64,000 nucleotides of DNA, taken from the NCBI RefSeq assembly GCF_016863175.1, contig NZ_BOOJ01000066.1, positions 1-64,000 on the forward strand, given 5' to 3'. The position numbers were made by a program, and so were the translations under genes. The notes beneath the pieces were generated by a model. It did no database searches, was not told the origin of the DNA, and saw only the letters and a list, made by a program, of their open reading frames with translations. Source of the DNA: Paraplanobispora siamensis (GTDB taxonomy: Bacteria; Actinomycetota; Actinomycetes; Streptosporangiales; Streptosporangiaceae). This document shows, piece by piece, positions 34,435 through 42,909 of this stretch (within the stretch, counting starts at the first letter, position 1; each line of letters begins with the position of its first letter).

Positions 34435-34872
34435 ATGGCTGATCGCACCACTTCCAGCATCACGATCGGCGCGGGCCGGTCGACCATCATGACGGTGATC
34501 GCCGACTTCGCCGCGTACCCGGAGTGGGCGGGTCAGGTGAAGTCCGCCCAGGTCCTGTCCACCGGGGAGGACGGGCGCCCCGACCGGGTCAGGTTCGTCC
34601 TGGACGCGGGCCCGATCAGTGACGAGTACACCCTGGCCTACACCTGGCAGGGGGACGAGTCCGTCGACTGGGTGATCGCCGAGGCCGGGAAGATGGTCTC
34701 CGGCCTCACCGGCAGCTACCGCCTGACCGAGACGGGCGCGGGCACCGAGGTCACCTATGAGCTGGCCGTCGACCTCAAGGTCCCGATGATCGGCATGATC
34801 AAGCGAAAAGCGGAGAAGGTCATCATCGACACCGCCCTGAAGGGGCTGAAGAAGCGCGTCGAGGCCGGGTGA
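34435..34872 (+). CDS. START-like (SRPBCC, polyketide cyclase family) protein
   Basis: A 145-residue helix-grip fold protein (FAAYPEWAGQVKSAQVL at the start, SYRLTETGAGTEVTYEL in the sheet, and a long C-terminal helix). Proteins of this family bind hydrophobic ligands; in this conserved actinobacterial setting, between fadD and the ArsA-like ATPase, a lipid or fatty-acid ligand is plausible but unproven. The upstream promoter predicts a leaderless transcript that may continue into the ATPase gene 40 bases downstream. Confidence 0.88.
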   Translation: MADRTTSSITIGAGRSTIMTVIADFAAYPEWAGQVKSAQVLSTGEDGRPDRVRFVLDAGPISDEYTLAYTWQGDESVDWVIAEAGKMVSGLTGSYRLTETGAGTEVTYELAVDLKVPMIGMIKRKAEKVIIDTALKGLKKRVEAG

Positions 34873-34912
34873 CCGGGCGCGGCGCCCGGACGCGACCGGT
34901 GGAGGAGACCGA

Positions 34913-36082
34913 GTGACCCGGGTCCTGCTGTTCACCGGCAAGGGCGGGGTCGGCAAGACGACCGCCGCGGCGGCCACCGCCGTCCTCGCCGCCCGGTCCG
35001 GGCTCAAGACGCTCGTGGTCTCCACCGACACCGCGCACTCGCTGGCCGACGCGCTCGGAGCGAGCCCCGGCCCCGAGCCGGCCGAGATCGCCCCCGGCCT
35101 GCACCTGTACCAGGTCGACACCCAGCGGTCGCTGGAGCGCCAGTGGGGTGAACTGCGCGACTACGCCCGGGGGTTCTTCGCCGAGCTGGGCCTGGACGAG
35201 GTCACCGCCGAGGAGATCACGGTGCTGCCCGGCGCCGAGGAGGTCATCGCGCTGCTGGAGCTGCGCGAGCAGGCCCGCACCGGGAGCTGGGACGTGATCG
35301 TCATCGACTGCGCGCCCACCGCCGAGACGCTCCGGCTGCTCGCGCTGCCCGAGGCGCTCGACTGGCACGTCAACCGGCTGCTCCCGGTCGGCAGGCGGCT
35401 GATGCGCACCCTGGCGCCCCTGGTGCGCCGGGTGGCGATGGTCAGCGTGCCCGACGACCACGTGGTCGGCGCGGGCGAGCGCCTGCACCGGGGGCTGATG
35501 GAGGTGCGCGAGCTGCTCACCGGCCCCGGCGCCAGCGTCCGCCTGGTGCTGACCCCCGAGGCCGTCGTGCTGGCCGAGGCCCGCCGTACCCTCACCTCCC
35601 TGAGCCTGTACGGCTACCGCGTCGACGCGGTGATCGCCAACCGGGTCTTCCCCGCCGAGGGCGCCGACCCGTGGCGGCAGCGGTGGGTGGCCGCCCAGGC
35701 CGGGCACCTGGCCGAGGTGGAGCAGTCCTTCGCCCCGCTGCCCGTCCACCGGGTCCCCTACCTGGAGGCCGAGCCCGTCGGTCTCGACGCCCTGGCCGGC
35801 GTCGCCGAGGCCATGTACGGCGGGACCGACGCCTTCGCCCCGCCCGGGGTGGAGCCGCCGCTGCGGATCACCCCCGAGGGCGAGCTGATCCTGGCGCTCC
35901 CGCTCGCCGAGAAGGGGGAGGTCGACCTCGCCAGGAAGGGCGACGAGCTGATCGTCACCATCGGCCCCTACCGCCGGGTCCTGGCCCTGCCCGCGGCGCT
36001 GGCCCGCAGGAGCGTGCGGGAGGCCGCGCTCTCCGACGGCCGTCTCCGGGTACGGTTCGATGCGGGAGGGCCAGATGACTGA
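34913..36082 (+). CDS. ArsA/GET3-like ATPase with HSP20-like tail
   Basis: A 389-residue deviant Walker A ATPase (TGKGGVGKTT, Lys14 region), with the switch motif STDTAHSLAD and VIVIDCAPTAETL. The C-terminal 80 residues (RITPEGELILALPLAEKGEVDL onward) form the alpha-crystallin-like beta domain found in many actinobacterial ArsA homologues. No arsenic genes are nearby, so a role in protein targeting or chaperoning is more likely than arsenite export. GTG 34913 has GGAGGAG upstream. It overlaps the next gene by eight bases. Confidence 0.88.
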   Translation: MTRVLLFTGKGGVGKTTAAAATAVLAARSGLKTLVVSTDTAHSLADALGASPGPEPAEIAPGLHLYQVDTQRSLERQWGELRDYARGFFAELGLDEVTAEEITVLPGAEEVIALLELREQARTGSWDVIVIDCAPTAETLRLLALPEALDWHVNRLLPVGRRLMRTLAPLVRRVAMVSVPDDHVVGAGERLHRGLMEVRELLTGPGASVRLVLTPEAVVLAEARRTLTSLSLYGYRVDAVIANRVFPAEGADPWRQRWVAAQAGHLAEVEQSFAPLPVHRVPYLEAEPVGLDALAGVAEAMYGGTDAFAPPGVEPPLRITPEGELILALPLAEKGEVDLARKGDELIVTIGPYRRVLALPAALARRSVREAALSDGRLRVRFDAGGPDD

Positions 36083-36698
36083 CAACGGTGAGATGAACGG
36101 CGGCGCTCAGAAGCCCCGCAACGACGACGACACCTCACGCGGTGAGGGCACGCCCCGCGGCGCGGACGCCTCGCGCGACACGGAGACACCCCGGGGCGCC
36201 GACAGTTCGCGTGGTACGGAGACCCCGCGTGGCTCGGAGACCCCGCGTGGCTCGGAGACGCCCCGCGGCACGGACGCGCCCCGCGGCTCCGACCCGCTCG
36301 GGAGCGCGGCCGAGGAGGCCTTCAGGCTCTTCGACACGATCCAGCGCAGGGCCACCAGGGAGCTGCGGAAGAACCTGATCAAGGGCACCATGACGGGGTT
36401 CGGCAGCGCCTTCTCCAGCGGCGGCTCCCGCGGCGGCCGCAGGGACGTGTGGGAGGAGGCGGTCTCCGAGCACGAGGAGGAGTACATCTGCCGGGCCTGC
36501 CCCGTCTGCCGTGCCATGGCGGCGCAGCGCGAGTCCGGCGGGCAGGTCGCCGATCACCTGATGCAGGCGGGCTCCGAGCTGTTCGCGGCCCTGAAGTCGG
36601 CCGTCGACGCGATCAACCGGCCCTCGCCCTCACAGCGGGCGAGAGAACGTGACGTGTCCCGGGAAGATACCCCCGTGGAGCACATCGACCTGGGGTGA
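36075..36698 (+). CDS. DUF5304-like protein with TPRG repeats
   Basis: A 207-residue protein of unknown function. Residues about 20-75 are a low-complexity acidic/basic tract built on ETPRGS-like repeats (encoded by 18-bp DNA repeats near 36200-36260); the C-terminal half has CRACPVCRAM and AINRPSPSQRAR and matches the actinobacterial DUF5304 layout. The CxxCPxC cysteines could bind zinc. ATG 36075 follows GGGAGG and overlaps the ArsA-like stop, so translation is coupled, which suggests a joint role. Confidence 0.75.
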   Translation: MTDNGEMNGGAQKPRNDDDTSRGEGTPRGADASRDTETPRGADSSRGTETPRGSETPRGSETPRGTDAPRGSDPLGSAAEEAFRLFDTIQRRATRELRKNLIKGTMTGFGSAFSSGGSRGGRRDVWEEAVSEHEEEYICRACPVCRAMAAQRESGGQVADHLMQAGSELFAALKSAVDAINRPSPSQRARERDVSREDTPVEHIDLG

Positions 36699-36721
36699 CC
36701 CCCGGCGGGAAAGGGTGAGAG

Positions 36722-37666
36722 ATGGCGCTGACCATCGGCATTGACATCGGCGGCACCAAGGTCGCGGCGGGCGTCGTGGACGAGCAGGGGCGGATAGTCG
36801 AACAGCTCCTGCGCCCGACTCCGGCGGAGAACCCCGAGAAGGTCGCCGACACGATCGCCGAAGTGGTCGGCGAGCTGGCCAGGGATCGGCAGATCGAGGC
36901 CGTCGGGCTCGGCGCGGCGGGCTTCGTCGACGAGACCCGCTCGATCGTGCGTTTCGCCCCCAACCTGGCCTGGCGCGAGGAACCGCTGCAGAAGAAGGTC
37001 GCCGACCTGGTCAACCTGCCCGTCGTCGTGGAGAACGACGGCAACGCCACGGCGTGGGGCGAGGCCAGGTTCGGGGCCGGGCGGAACGAGAGCCATCTCG
37101 TGTGCGTGACCGTCGGCACCGGCATCGGCGGCGGCATGGTGTTCGACGGCGCCCTCTACCGCGGGCGCTGGGGCATGGGCGCCGAGCTCGGGCACATGCA
37201 GGTGGTCCCCGAGGGCCGCCCGTGCGGGTGCGGCAACCTCGGCTGCTGGGAGCAGTACGCCAGCGGCAACGCCCTGGTCGCCGAGGCCCGGCTGATCGCC
37301 GAGGCCGATCCGGAACGGGCGGCCAGGCTGCTGGAGATCGCGGGCGGCTCGCCCGGCGACATCGAGGGCACGGAGGTGACCGAGGCCGCCCGCGCGGGCG
37401 ACCCGGCCGCGCTGGCCGCCTTCTCCTCGCTGGCCGAGTGGCTCGGCCAGGGGCTGAGCGACCTGGCCGCCGTGTTCGACCCCGGCTGCTTCGTCCTGGG
37501 CGGCGGTGTCTCGCGCGCCGCCGACCTCTGGATCGACCAGGTCCGCGACGCGTTCGCCCGCCACCTGACCGGGCGCGGGCACCGTCCGCTGGCCGAGATC
37601 CGCCTGGCCGAGCTGGGCGCCTCCGCCGGTCTGGTCGGCGCCGCCGACCTGGCCCGCAACCGCTGA
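36722..37666 (+). CDS. ROK family glucokinase
   Basis: A 314-residue kinase phosphorylating glucose with ATP. It has the phosphate loop GIDIGGTKVAAGVV, the substrate motif VENDGNATAWGEARFGAG, and the ROK zinc-binding GCGNLGCWEQYAS. Length and motifs match GlkA of Streptomyces, where it also takes part in carbon catabolite control. ATG 36722 lies 23 bases after the DUF5304-like stop, behind GGGTGAGAG. Tandem repeats begin 15 bases after its stop. Confidence 0.95.
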   Translation: MALTIGIDIGGTKVAAGVVDEQGRIVEQLLRPTPAENPEKVADTIAEVVGELARDRQIEAVGLGAAGFVDETRSIVRFAPNLAWREEPLQKKVADLVNLPVVVENDGNATAWGEARFGAGRNESHLVCVTVGTGIGGGMVFDGALYRGRWGMGAELGHMQVVPEGRPCGCGNLGCWEQYASGNALVAEARLIAEADPERAARLLEIAGGSPGDIEGTEVTEAARAGDPAALAAFSSLAEWLGQGLSDLAAVFDPGCFVLGGGVSRAADLWIDQVRDAFARHLTGRGHRPLAEIRLAELGASAGLVGAADLARNR

Positions 37667-37680
37667 GTCCTCCACTCCAC

Positions 37681-37800
37681 CGGGCCGCCCGCCACCGGGC
37701 CGCCCGCCACCGGGCCGCCCGCTCCGCCGGGTCGCCTGATCAACCGGGCGGCCCGCTCCGCCGGGTCGCCTGATCAACCGGGCGGCCCGCTCCGCCGGGC
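37681..37800. repeat. 15-bp and 34-bp tandem repeats after glucokinase
   Basis: Three copies of a 15-bp unit (CGGGCCGCCCGCCAC at 37681, 37696 and 37711) are followed by two copies and a partial third of a 34-bp unit (starting GCTCCGCCGGG at 37721, 37755 and 37789). The array begins 15 bases after the glucokinase stop. Confidence 0.85.
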
Positions 37801-37897
37801 TGTCCGCTTTCGGGGGACTGCCCGAGGCGGGGTGGTTATCGCCGGATATCGCAGGTCCGGTTACGCTCAGCTCACGGGATGTTCCCGGGAGGTCGCC

Positions 37898-38611
37898 GTG
37901 CTGCTCAGAGTCGCCAGCTACAACGTGCGTGCCATGCGTGACGACGTGGCGGCGCTCGGGCAGGTCATGACCGCGCTGCGGGCCGACGTGCTCTGCGTCC
38001 AGGAGGCTCCCCGGTTCCTGTGCTGGCGCCGCAGGCGCAGGAACCTCGCGGCCTCCGGAGGGCTGAGGGTGGCCGCGGGGCTGCGTGTCGGGGGCGTGGC
38101 GGTCCTGGCCGGGCCCGGGGTCCGGGTGCTGCACGGCGAGGGCCGCCGGCTGCGGTTCTTCTTCGGCCTGGAGCAGCGGGCGATCGCCGTCGCCGTGGTG
38201 GAGACCGGCGGCCTCCGGGTGGCGGTCGGCTCCATCCACCTCGACCTCAACGAGGGCGCGCGCCTGTACCACTCCCACGAGGCGGTGCGGATCCTGCAGG
38301 AGGTCGCCGACCGCTTCGACGCGCTGCCCGTGCTGGCGGGGGACATCAACGAGCAGTCCGACCGGCCCTCCTGGCGGTACATCGCAGGGAAGCTGCCCGA
38401 CTGCTACCCGCTCGCGCCGCGCGGCGACGGCCTGACCTTCCCCGCCCGCGGACCGCACCTGCGCATCGACGCGATCTTCGCGGTGGCCGGGCTGCGGGTG
38501 GTCTCCTGCGGCGGCGTCGAGGCCGATCCCGCCGTCCTGGCCGCGGCGAGCGACCACCGGCCGGTGGTCGCCGAGCTGGCCGCGGCCGGGGGAAGCCCGC
38601 ACGAGGAGTGA
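37898..38611 (+). CDS. endonuclease/exonuclease/phosphatase family protein
   Basis: A 237-residue EEP-fold hydrolase. Motifs: ASYNVRAM, VLCVQEAPRF (metal-binding Glu), VGSIHLDL, VLAGDINEQ (Asp/Asn of the active site) and SDHRPVVAEL near the end. Substrate could be nucleic acid, phosphoinositide or a similar phosphodiester. Start GTG 37898 has GGGAGG five bases upstream; the longer frame to 37832 crosses the repeat-rich spacer. No signal peptide. Confidence 0.88.
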   Translation: MLLRVASYNVRAMRDDVAALGQVMTALRADVLCVQEAPRFLCWRRRRRNLAASGGLRVAAGLRVGGVAVLAGPGVRVLHGEGRRLRFFFGLEQRAIAVAVVETGGLRVAVGSIHLDLNEGARLYHSHEAVRILQEVADRFDALPVLAGDINEQSDRPSWRYIAGKLPDCYPLAPRGDGLTFPARGPHLRIDAIFAVAGLRVVSCGGVEADPAVLAAASDHRPVVAELAAAGGSPHEE

Positions 38612-38621
38612 GCCCGGCCCG

Positions 38622-38627
38622 TACCAT
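38622..38627 (+). promoter_or_regulatory. -10 box of leaderless promoter
   Basis: TACCAT ends seven bases before ATG 38635 of the secreted propeller-like protein; no Shine-Dalgarno is present. Confidence 0.55.
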
Positions 38628-38634
38628 TTGGAGC

Positions 38635-39771
38635 ATGACTCGTCGCCTTCTGCGGCGTGCGCTGGCCCTGTCCGCATCGGGGCTGCTCCTGGCGTCCTCC
38701 TTTCCGGTGGCCTCCGCGCACGCAGATCCCGTACGCCCCCCGTCGGCGGAGGCCTGGCAGGCGCCGGCCACCGCGCGGCTGAGCAGCGACGGGTCGCTCT
38801 CCGACGTGGCCGGGATCTCGGCCACCAACGTGTGGGCGGTGGGTCAGCAGAGTGTCTGGGACGTCTGGCAGAGCCGCAGCGCCATCGCGCACTGGAACGG
38901 CAGCGCGTGGACCGAGGTGCCCATCCGCAACGACCCCACCGGCGCCGCGCTGCTGCGCTCGGTCGCCGCGGCGTCGGCCGACGAGCTGTGGGCGGTGGGC
39001 GAGGGCCACGACGGCACGCCGTACCTCGCCCGGGGAGACGGCTCGGCCTTCGACCGCGTCGCCGTCGACTCCCTGCGGTTGAACGACTGGCTGGCCGGGG
39101 TGGCGGCCACGTCGTCCCGGGCGGTCGTCGTGGGCAGCCGCGACCGGCAGCCCCTGATCGTCACCGGCACCGGGGGGAAGTGGAAGCTCACCCAGGTCGA
39201 CGGCGGCGGCACGTTGTACGGCGTGGCGCTGCCGTCCAAGAGCGACGGCTGGGCGGTGGGCGAGACCGGGGACAAGCCGCTGATCATGCGGTTGTCCGGA
39301 GGTCACTGGAAGCCCTTCCCCGTGCCCGACATCCCGGGCGGATACCTGCGCGACGTGCACTTCAACGGGACCAAGCGGGCCCTGGCCGTCGGCGGGATCT
39401 ACCGGTCCTCGGGCGAGATCGACCCGCTGCTGCTGTCCTGGAACGGCAAGAAGTGGTCCCGGGTGCCCGTGCCCGGGGGCGACGTGCGCCTGTACGGCGT
39501 GACGGGCGACCGCAAGAACCGCTTCTGGGTCTCGGGGGCCGATCCGGCGCGGCCGGCGGAGGCGTTCCTGCTGCGCTACGACGGGCACGCGGTCAAGGTC
39601 CTGCGCGGGGCCGCGTCCGCGACGCCCCGGACGATCAGGCTCCAGTCGGCGACCTACCTGCCCGGCACGGGCACGGTGTGGACCGTCGGCCACGTGGTGG
39701 ACGACGCCGGCCGTTTCACCGACGTGATCGAGCGCTTCGGCACCGGCACGCCCGAGCGCGCCAAGTCGTAG
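38635..39771 (+). CDS. secreted beta-propeller-like protein
   Basis: A 378-residue exported protein. The signal peptide is RRLLRRALALSASGLLLASS with cleavage near ASAHA. The rest is a series of about six blades marked by WAVG-like strands (NVWAVGQQ, ELWAVGEG, DGWAVGET, RFWVSGAD, VWTVGHV) alternating with WNGxxW. Such propellers usually bind proteins or glycans at the cell surface; no catalytic residues are recognised. Start ATG 38635 is supported by the leaderless -10 box. A mosaic tandem repeat starts 16 bases after the stop. Confidence 0.8.
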   Translation: MTRRLLRRALALSASGLLLASSFPVASAHADPVRPPSAEAWQAPATARLSSDGSLSDVAGISATNVWAVGQQSVWDVWQSRSAIAHWNGSAWTEVPIRNDPTGAALLRSVAAASADELWAVGEGHDGTPYLARGDGSAFDRVAVDSLRLNDWLAGVAATSSRAVVVGSRDRQPLIVTGTGGKWKLTQVDGGGTLYGVALPSKSDGWAVGETGDKPLIMRLSGGHWKPFPVPDIPGGYLRDVHFNGTKRALAVGGIYRSSGEIDPLLLSWNGKKWSRVPVPGGDVRLYGVTGDRKNRFWVSGADPARPAEAFLLRYDGHAVKVLRGAASATPRTIRLQSATYLPGTGTVWTVGHVVDDAGRFTDVIERFGTGTPERAKS

Positions 39772-39786
39772 GGCAGACCTGCGCGC

Positions 39787-39945
39787 GCCGATTCGCAAGG
39801 GCCCGCCGATTCGCAAGGACCTGGCGGGTCACAGGGCCCGCCGAGTCGCAAGGGCCTGCAGGGTCACAGGGCCCGCCGAGTCGCAAGGGCCCGCCGAGTC
39901 GCAAGGGCCTGCAGGGTCACAGGGCTCGCCGAGTCGCAGGGCGTC
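39787..39945. repeat. mosaic 18/17-bp tandem repeat after propeller gene
   Basis: Two unit types alternate as A A B A B A A B A: unit A is 18 bp (GCCGAGTCGCAAGGGCCC, with an early variant GCCGATTCGC) and unit B is 17 bp (GCAGGGTCACAGGGCCC). The array begins 16 bases after the stop codon and ends before the convergent membrane-protein gene. Confidence 0.88.
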
Positions 39946-40022
39946 GCGAGGTCCCGGGCGGGAGGTTCTCCGGAGGGACCGGCCGCCCGGTGAGGGCTTC
40001 CGGCCGGGTGCAGGCGGGCGCC

Positions 40023-40517
40023 TCAGACGACGGCGCCGTCGTCCCAGCCGGAGTCGTTGGGCGGGCCGTCGCCCATCCGCACGACCAGGGCCACGAAGCC
40101 GCCGATGAACGCGGCGACCGCGGTGAACAGCGCCCAGCCCTCCAGCTGCCAGCCCGCCGCCGCGGTCACCAGCAGGTAGGCGGGGCCGCCGAACAGGGCC
40201 AGCCAGGCGATCTTGGTGGTGGTGTCGGTCTTGGGCAGCGGAGGGGGCGGCGGAGGCACGTAGTGGCCCTCGTCGTCTTCGCCGGCGGTCTCGGCGTCCT
40301 CACGCTCGCCTGCGACACCGGCGTGGTCACCGGGCTCGTCGCCGTCGGGCAGCAGGCGCCCGGCCTCCTCCGGCTGCCTGACCACGCGCCGGGAGGGTTC
40401 GGCCGGGAGGTTCTCGCTGTCCGGCCAGGGCTGGTCGCCAGGTTCGCGCTCGGCGGTGTCGTTGAAGGACGCGACGATCTGCCGCCAGACCTCGTCCTCG
40501 TCGCTTTGAGGTGTCAC
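40023..40517 (-). CDS. conserved membrane protein with acidic N-terminus
   Basis: A 164-residue protein: a charged, disordered N-terminal half (acidic clusters around residues 20-85), a run of prolines (YVPPPPPPLPK), then two hydrophobic helices (LALFGGPAYLLVTAAAG and ALFTAVAAFIGGFVALVV). The pattern is common next to the glucokinase/esterase region of actinomycetes but no function is known. GTG 40517 has no clear Shine-Dalgarno. It lies 66 bases downstream of the start side of the esterase operon, same strand. Confidence 0.75.
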   Translation of the reverse strand: MTPQSDEDEVWRQIVASFNDTAEREPGDQPWPDSENLPAEPSRRVVRQPEEAGRLLPDGDEPGDHAGVAGEREDAETAGEDDEGHYVPPPPPPLPKTDTTTKIAWLALFGGPAYLLVTAAAGWQLEGWALFTAVAAFIGGFVALVVRMGDGPPNDSGWDDGAVV

Positions 40518-40583
40518 TTAGCTGGGCCCGTCACTCATAGGCCGTCCACTTCCTCCCGAAGACCGCGCATCCCCCACCCGCGA

Positions 40584-41348
40584 TCAGTCTCTTTGCAAGG
40601 GTACAGAGGCATTCGCGCGGACGAACTCCAGGCTCCCCGCGAAGATCTGATCGGCGTCATTGTCGAGCGTCGCGACATGGTAGCTGTCGGCGAGCTCCAC
40701 CACACGCAGATTCCCCCTGGTCAGCTTCTCACGAAGAATCCGGACACTGGTGGGTTTCACCACATGATCCTGCGGGCTGTGGAAGACCAGCACCGGCTGG
40801 CTCAGTTCGTCCAGCCCGGCCTGGGTCAGCGCCCACAGCCGGGGCAGGCTCGCCGCGGCCTTGACCGGCGTGCGCGTGTAGCCGAGCTCGGTGGCCCCCT
40901 CCTTCTTGATGTCACCGGCCACTCCGGGGACCGAGGGGACGAAGAGCTTGAGCAGCGGCGCCAGCTTGAGCAGGGGCACGTCGTTGGCGATCGACGGGTT
41001 GACGACGACCACCCCCTTGATTCCCTCACCGTGCACCTCGGCCAGCCGCAGGGCCATGCAGCCGCCCAGGGACAGGCCCATCACGAAGACCTCGGAGCAC
41101 CGGCCGCGCAGGTCCGCCAGAGCCTTGTCGAGTTCGGCGTACCAGTCCTCCCAGCGGGTGTGGTTCATCTCCTGCCAGGTCGTCCCGTGACCGGGCAGCC
41201 GGGGCAGCGCCACGGTCAGGCCCGCCTCGGCCAGGTATTCCCCCCAGGGACGCAACGATTGCGGAGACCCGGTGAATCCGTGGCAGAGCAGGACGCCGAC
41301 CTGGCCGCCCGCGTGTTGGTACGGCTCCGCGCCAGGCATCACAGGCAT
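40584..41348 (-). CDS. alpha/beta hydrolase (Est30-like esterase/lipase)
   Basis: A 254-residue serine hydrolase. HGFTGSPQSLRPW forms the oxyanion region, the nucleophile serine is in GLSLGGCM, the acid is in FHSPQDHVV, and the catalytic His is in ADSYHVATLD. It resembles bacterial carboxylesterase Est30 and monoacylglycerol lipases. ATG 41348 follows GGAG seven bases upstream. It is divergent from the acyltransferase gene, and the 150-bp gap contains CATGC-N5-GCATG (41382-41396). Confidence 0.9.
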   Translation of the reverse strand: MPVMPGAEPYQHAGGQVGVLLCHGFTGSPQSLRPWGEYLAEAGLTVALPRLPGHGTTWQEMNHTRWEDWYAELDKALADLRGRCSEVFVMGLSLGGCMALRLAEVHGEGIKGVVVVNPSIANDVPLLKLAPLLKLFVPSVPGVAGDIKKEGATELGYTRTPVKAAASLPRLWALTQAGLDELSQPVLVFHSPQDHVVKPTSVRILREKLTRGNLRVVELADSYHVATLDNDADQIFAGSLEFVRANASVPLQRD

Positions 41349-41498
41349 GGGTGGCTCCTCGTCAGGTTCGCCCGATCGTCGCATGCTTGGGGCATGTTTT
41401 GCGAGGGGGTGATTTGGGTTGTTTGGCGGTGTAGGTGACAGAGGCCGAAGATGGGAAGATAACTCCAGGTCGCTGCCGGACAATCGAAGGAGCCCCGA

Positions 41499-42203
41499 GT
41501 GTTCTACTGGGTGGTGAAGGCCATCCTCTGGCCCTTCCTCCATCTCATCTTCCGCCCGTGGGCGGAGGGGGTGGAGAACGTGCCGAAGGAGGGGCCGGTG
41601 ATCCTGGCCGGCAACCACCTGTCGTTCGCCGACCACTTCTTCGGGGCCCTGTTCCTGCCGCGCAAGGTGATCTCCCTCGGCAAGGCCGAGTACTTCACCG
41701 GCAAGGGCGTCAAGGGCATGATCAGCAGGGCGTTCTTCAGCGGCGTCGGCACCGTGCCGATCGACCGCTCCGGGGGCAAGGCCAGCGAGGCGGCGCTCCG
41801 CACGGGCCTGCGCATCCTGAGGGAGGGGCACGTGCTGGGCATCTACCCCGAGGGCACCCGCTCCCACGACGGCCGCCTCTACAAGGGCAAGACCGGGGTG
41901 GCCCGGCTGGCGCTGGAGTCCCGCGTGCCGGTGATCCCGTGGGCCATGATCAACACCTTCGAGATGATGCCTCCGGGCCGTCCCGTTCCCAAGCTGGGCA
42001 TCCGCCCCGGGGTGAAGTTCGGCAAGCCGCTGGACTTCTCGCGCTACTACGGCATGGAGGAGGACCGCCTGGTCCTGCGCGCCGTCACCGACGAGATCAT
42101 GTACGCGCTGATGGAGCTGTCCGGCCAGGAGTACGTCGACAAGTACGCCGCGAGCGCCAAGGCCGAGGCCGCGCGCATGGCCGAGCGGGGCGCCAAGGAC
42201 TGA
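41499..42203 (+). CDS. plsC: 1-acyl-sn-glycerol-3-phosphate acyltransferase
   Basis: A 234-residue membrane-associated acyltransferase that makes phosphatidic acid. Motif I NHLSFADHF (NHx4D) and motif III YPEGTRSHDG are both intact, with GTVPIDRSGG as motif II. Start GTG 41499 has AAGGAG six bases upstream. The C-terminal helix is Ala-rich. Several PlsC paralogues per genome are usual in actinomycetes, so the substrate preference is uncertain. Confidence 0.92.
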   Translation: MFYWVVKAILWPFLHLIFRPWAEGVENVPKEGPVILAGNHLSFADHFFGALFLPRKVISLGKAEYFTGKGVKGMISRAFFSGVGTVPIDRSGGKASEAALRTGLRILREGHVLGIYPEGTRSHDGRLYKGKTGVARLALESRVPVIPWAMINTFEMMPPGRPVPKLGIRPGVKFGKPLDFSRYYGMEEDRLVLRAVTDEIMYALMELSGQEYVDKYAASAKAEAARMAERGAKD

Positions 42204-42356
42204 GCCGCCGGGCGCGGGCGATCGGCGTCCGCACGGGCGGCTCCGTCCGCGCGGGCGATCCCTGTCCGCCCCGGCCCCGCGGGCGGCCCTGTCGGCCCGG
42301 GCCCGGCAGGCGACTCCGTACACCGCACCCCTTGACTCTCCGCGCCTCGGCGCGCC

Positions 42357-42830
42357 CTACGGAAGAGGGCTCGCCGAGGCGCGCGTCACCGCCTCCACCT
42401 TGCTCATGACGCGGGTCATCATCTCGAGCTCGTCGGGGGTCAGCAGGTCGATCAGCACCTCGCGGACGACGGCGACGTGCCCCGGGGCGGTGCGGCGCAG
42501 GCACTCCACGCCCCGGTCGGTGAGCACGGCCAGGACGCCGCGGTCGTCGGAGGGGCAGGTGGCCCGCTCGACCAGCCCCCGCTTCTCCAGCTGGCCGATC
42601 TGGTAGGTCAGCCCGCTCTTGGAGACCACGACCCCGCGGGCGAGTTCGGTCATCCGCAGCCGCCGGTCGGGGGCGTCGGAGAGACGGGCGAGGATCTCGT
42701 ACTGGGCATGGGTCAGGCCCGACTCGGCCTTCAGCTGCTCTTCGACGCGTCGTTCCAGCAGATGGGACGCGGACAGATAGGCCCGCCAGGCGGCCATTTC
42801 ACGCGCGTCCAGCCATCGTGCTCCTGTCAT
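42357..42830 (-). CDS. MarR family regulator next to DoxX gene
   Basis: A 157-residue winged-helix regulator (LTHAQYEILARLSDAPDRRL, recognition helix SKSGLTYQIGQLEKRGLV, wing CPSDDRGVLAVLT). Divergent from a DoxX gene; the 79-bp gap contains two near-identical operator boxes, so it probably represses both itself and doxX, responding to quinone-like or oxidative stress as related MarR/DoxX pairs do (family knowledge). Confidence 0.92.
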   Translation of the reverse strand: MTGARWLDAREMAAWRAYLSASHLLERRVEEQLKAESGLTHAQYEILARLSDAPDRRLRMTELARGVVVSKSGLTYQIGQLEKRGLVERATCPSDDRGVLAVLTDRGVECLRRTAPGHVAVVREVLIDLLTPDELEMMTRVMSKVEAVTRASASPLP

Positions 42831-42848
42831 TCGCTCAGTCTACTGGTT

Positions 42849-42896
42849 GTTTGAATTTGAACTATCTGGCATGGTGGGTGTCGTTCAAATTCGAAC
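42849..42896. promoter_or_regulatory. paired MarR operator boxes
   Basis: GTTTGAATTTGAAC at 42849-42862 and GTTCAAATTCGAAC at 42883-42896 are each near-palindromic and are reverse complements of each other except for one base. One box lies near each divergent start, with centres 34 bp apart. Confidence 0.85.
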
Positions 42897-42909
42897 CACT
42901 GGAGGCGTG

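Noticed and set aside
34913-36082. Arsenite efflux ATPase ArsA
   Set aside because: No arsenic transporter or regulator is nearby and the C-terminal HSP20-like domain marks the general actinobacterial homologue.
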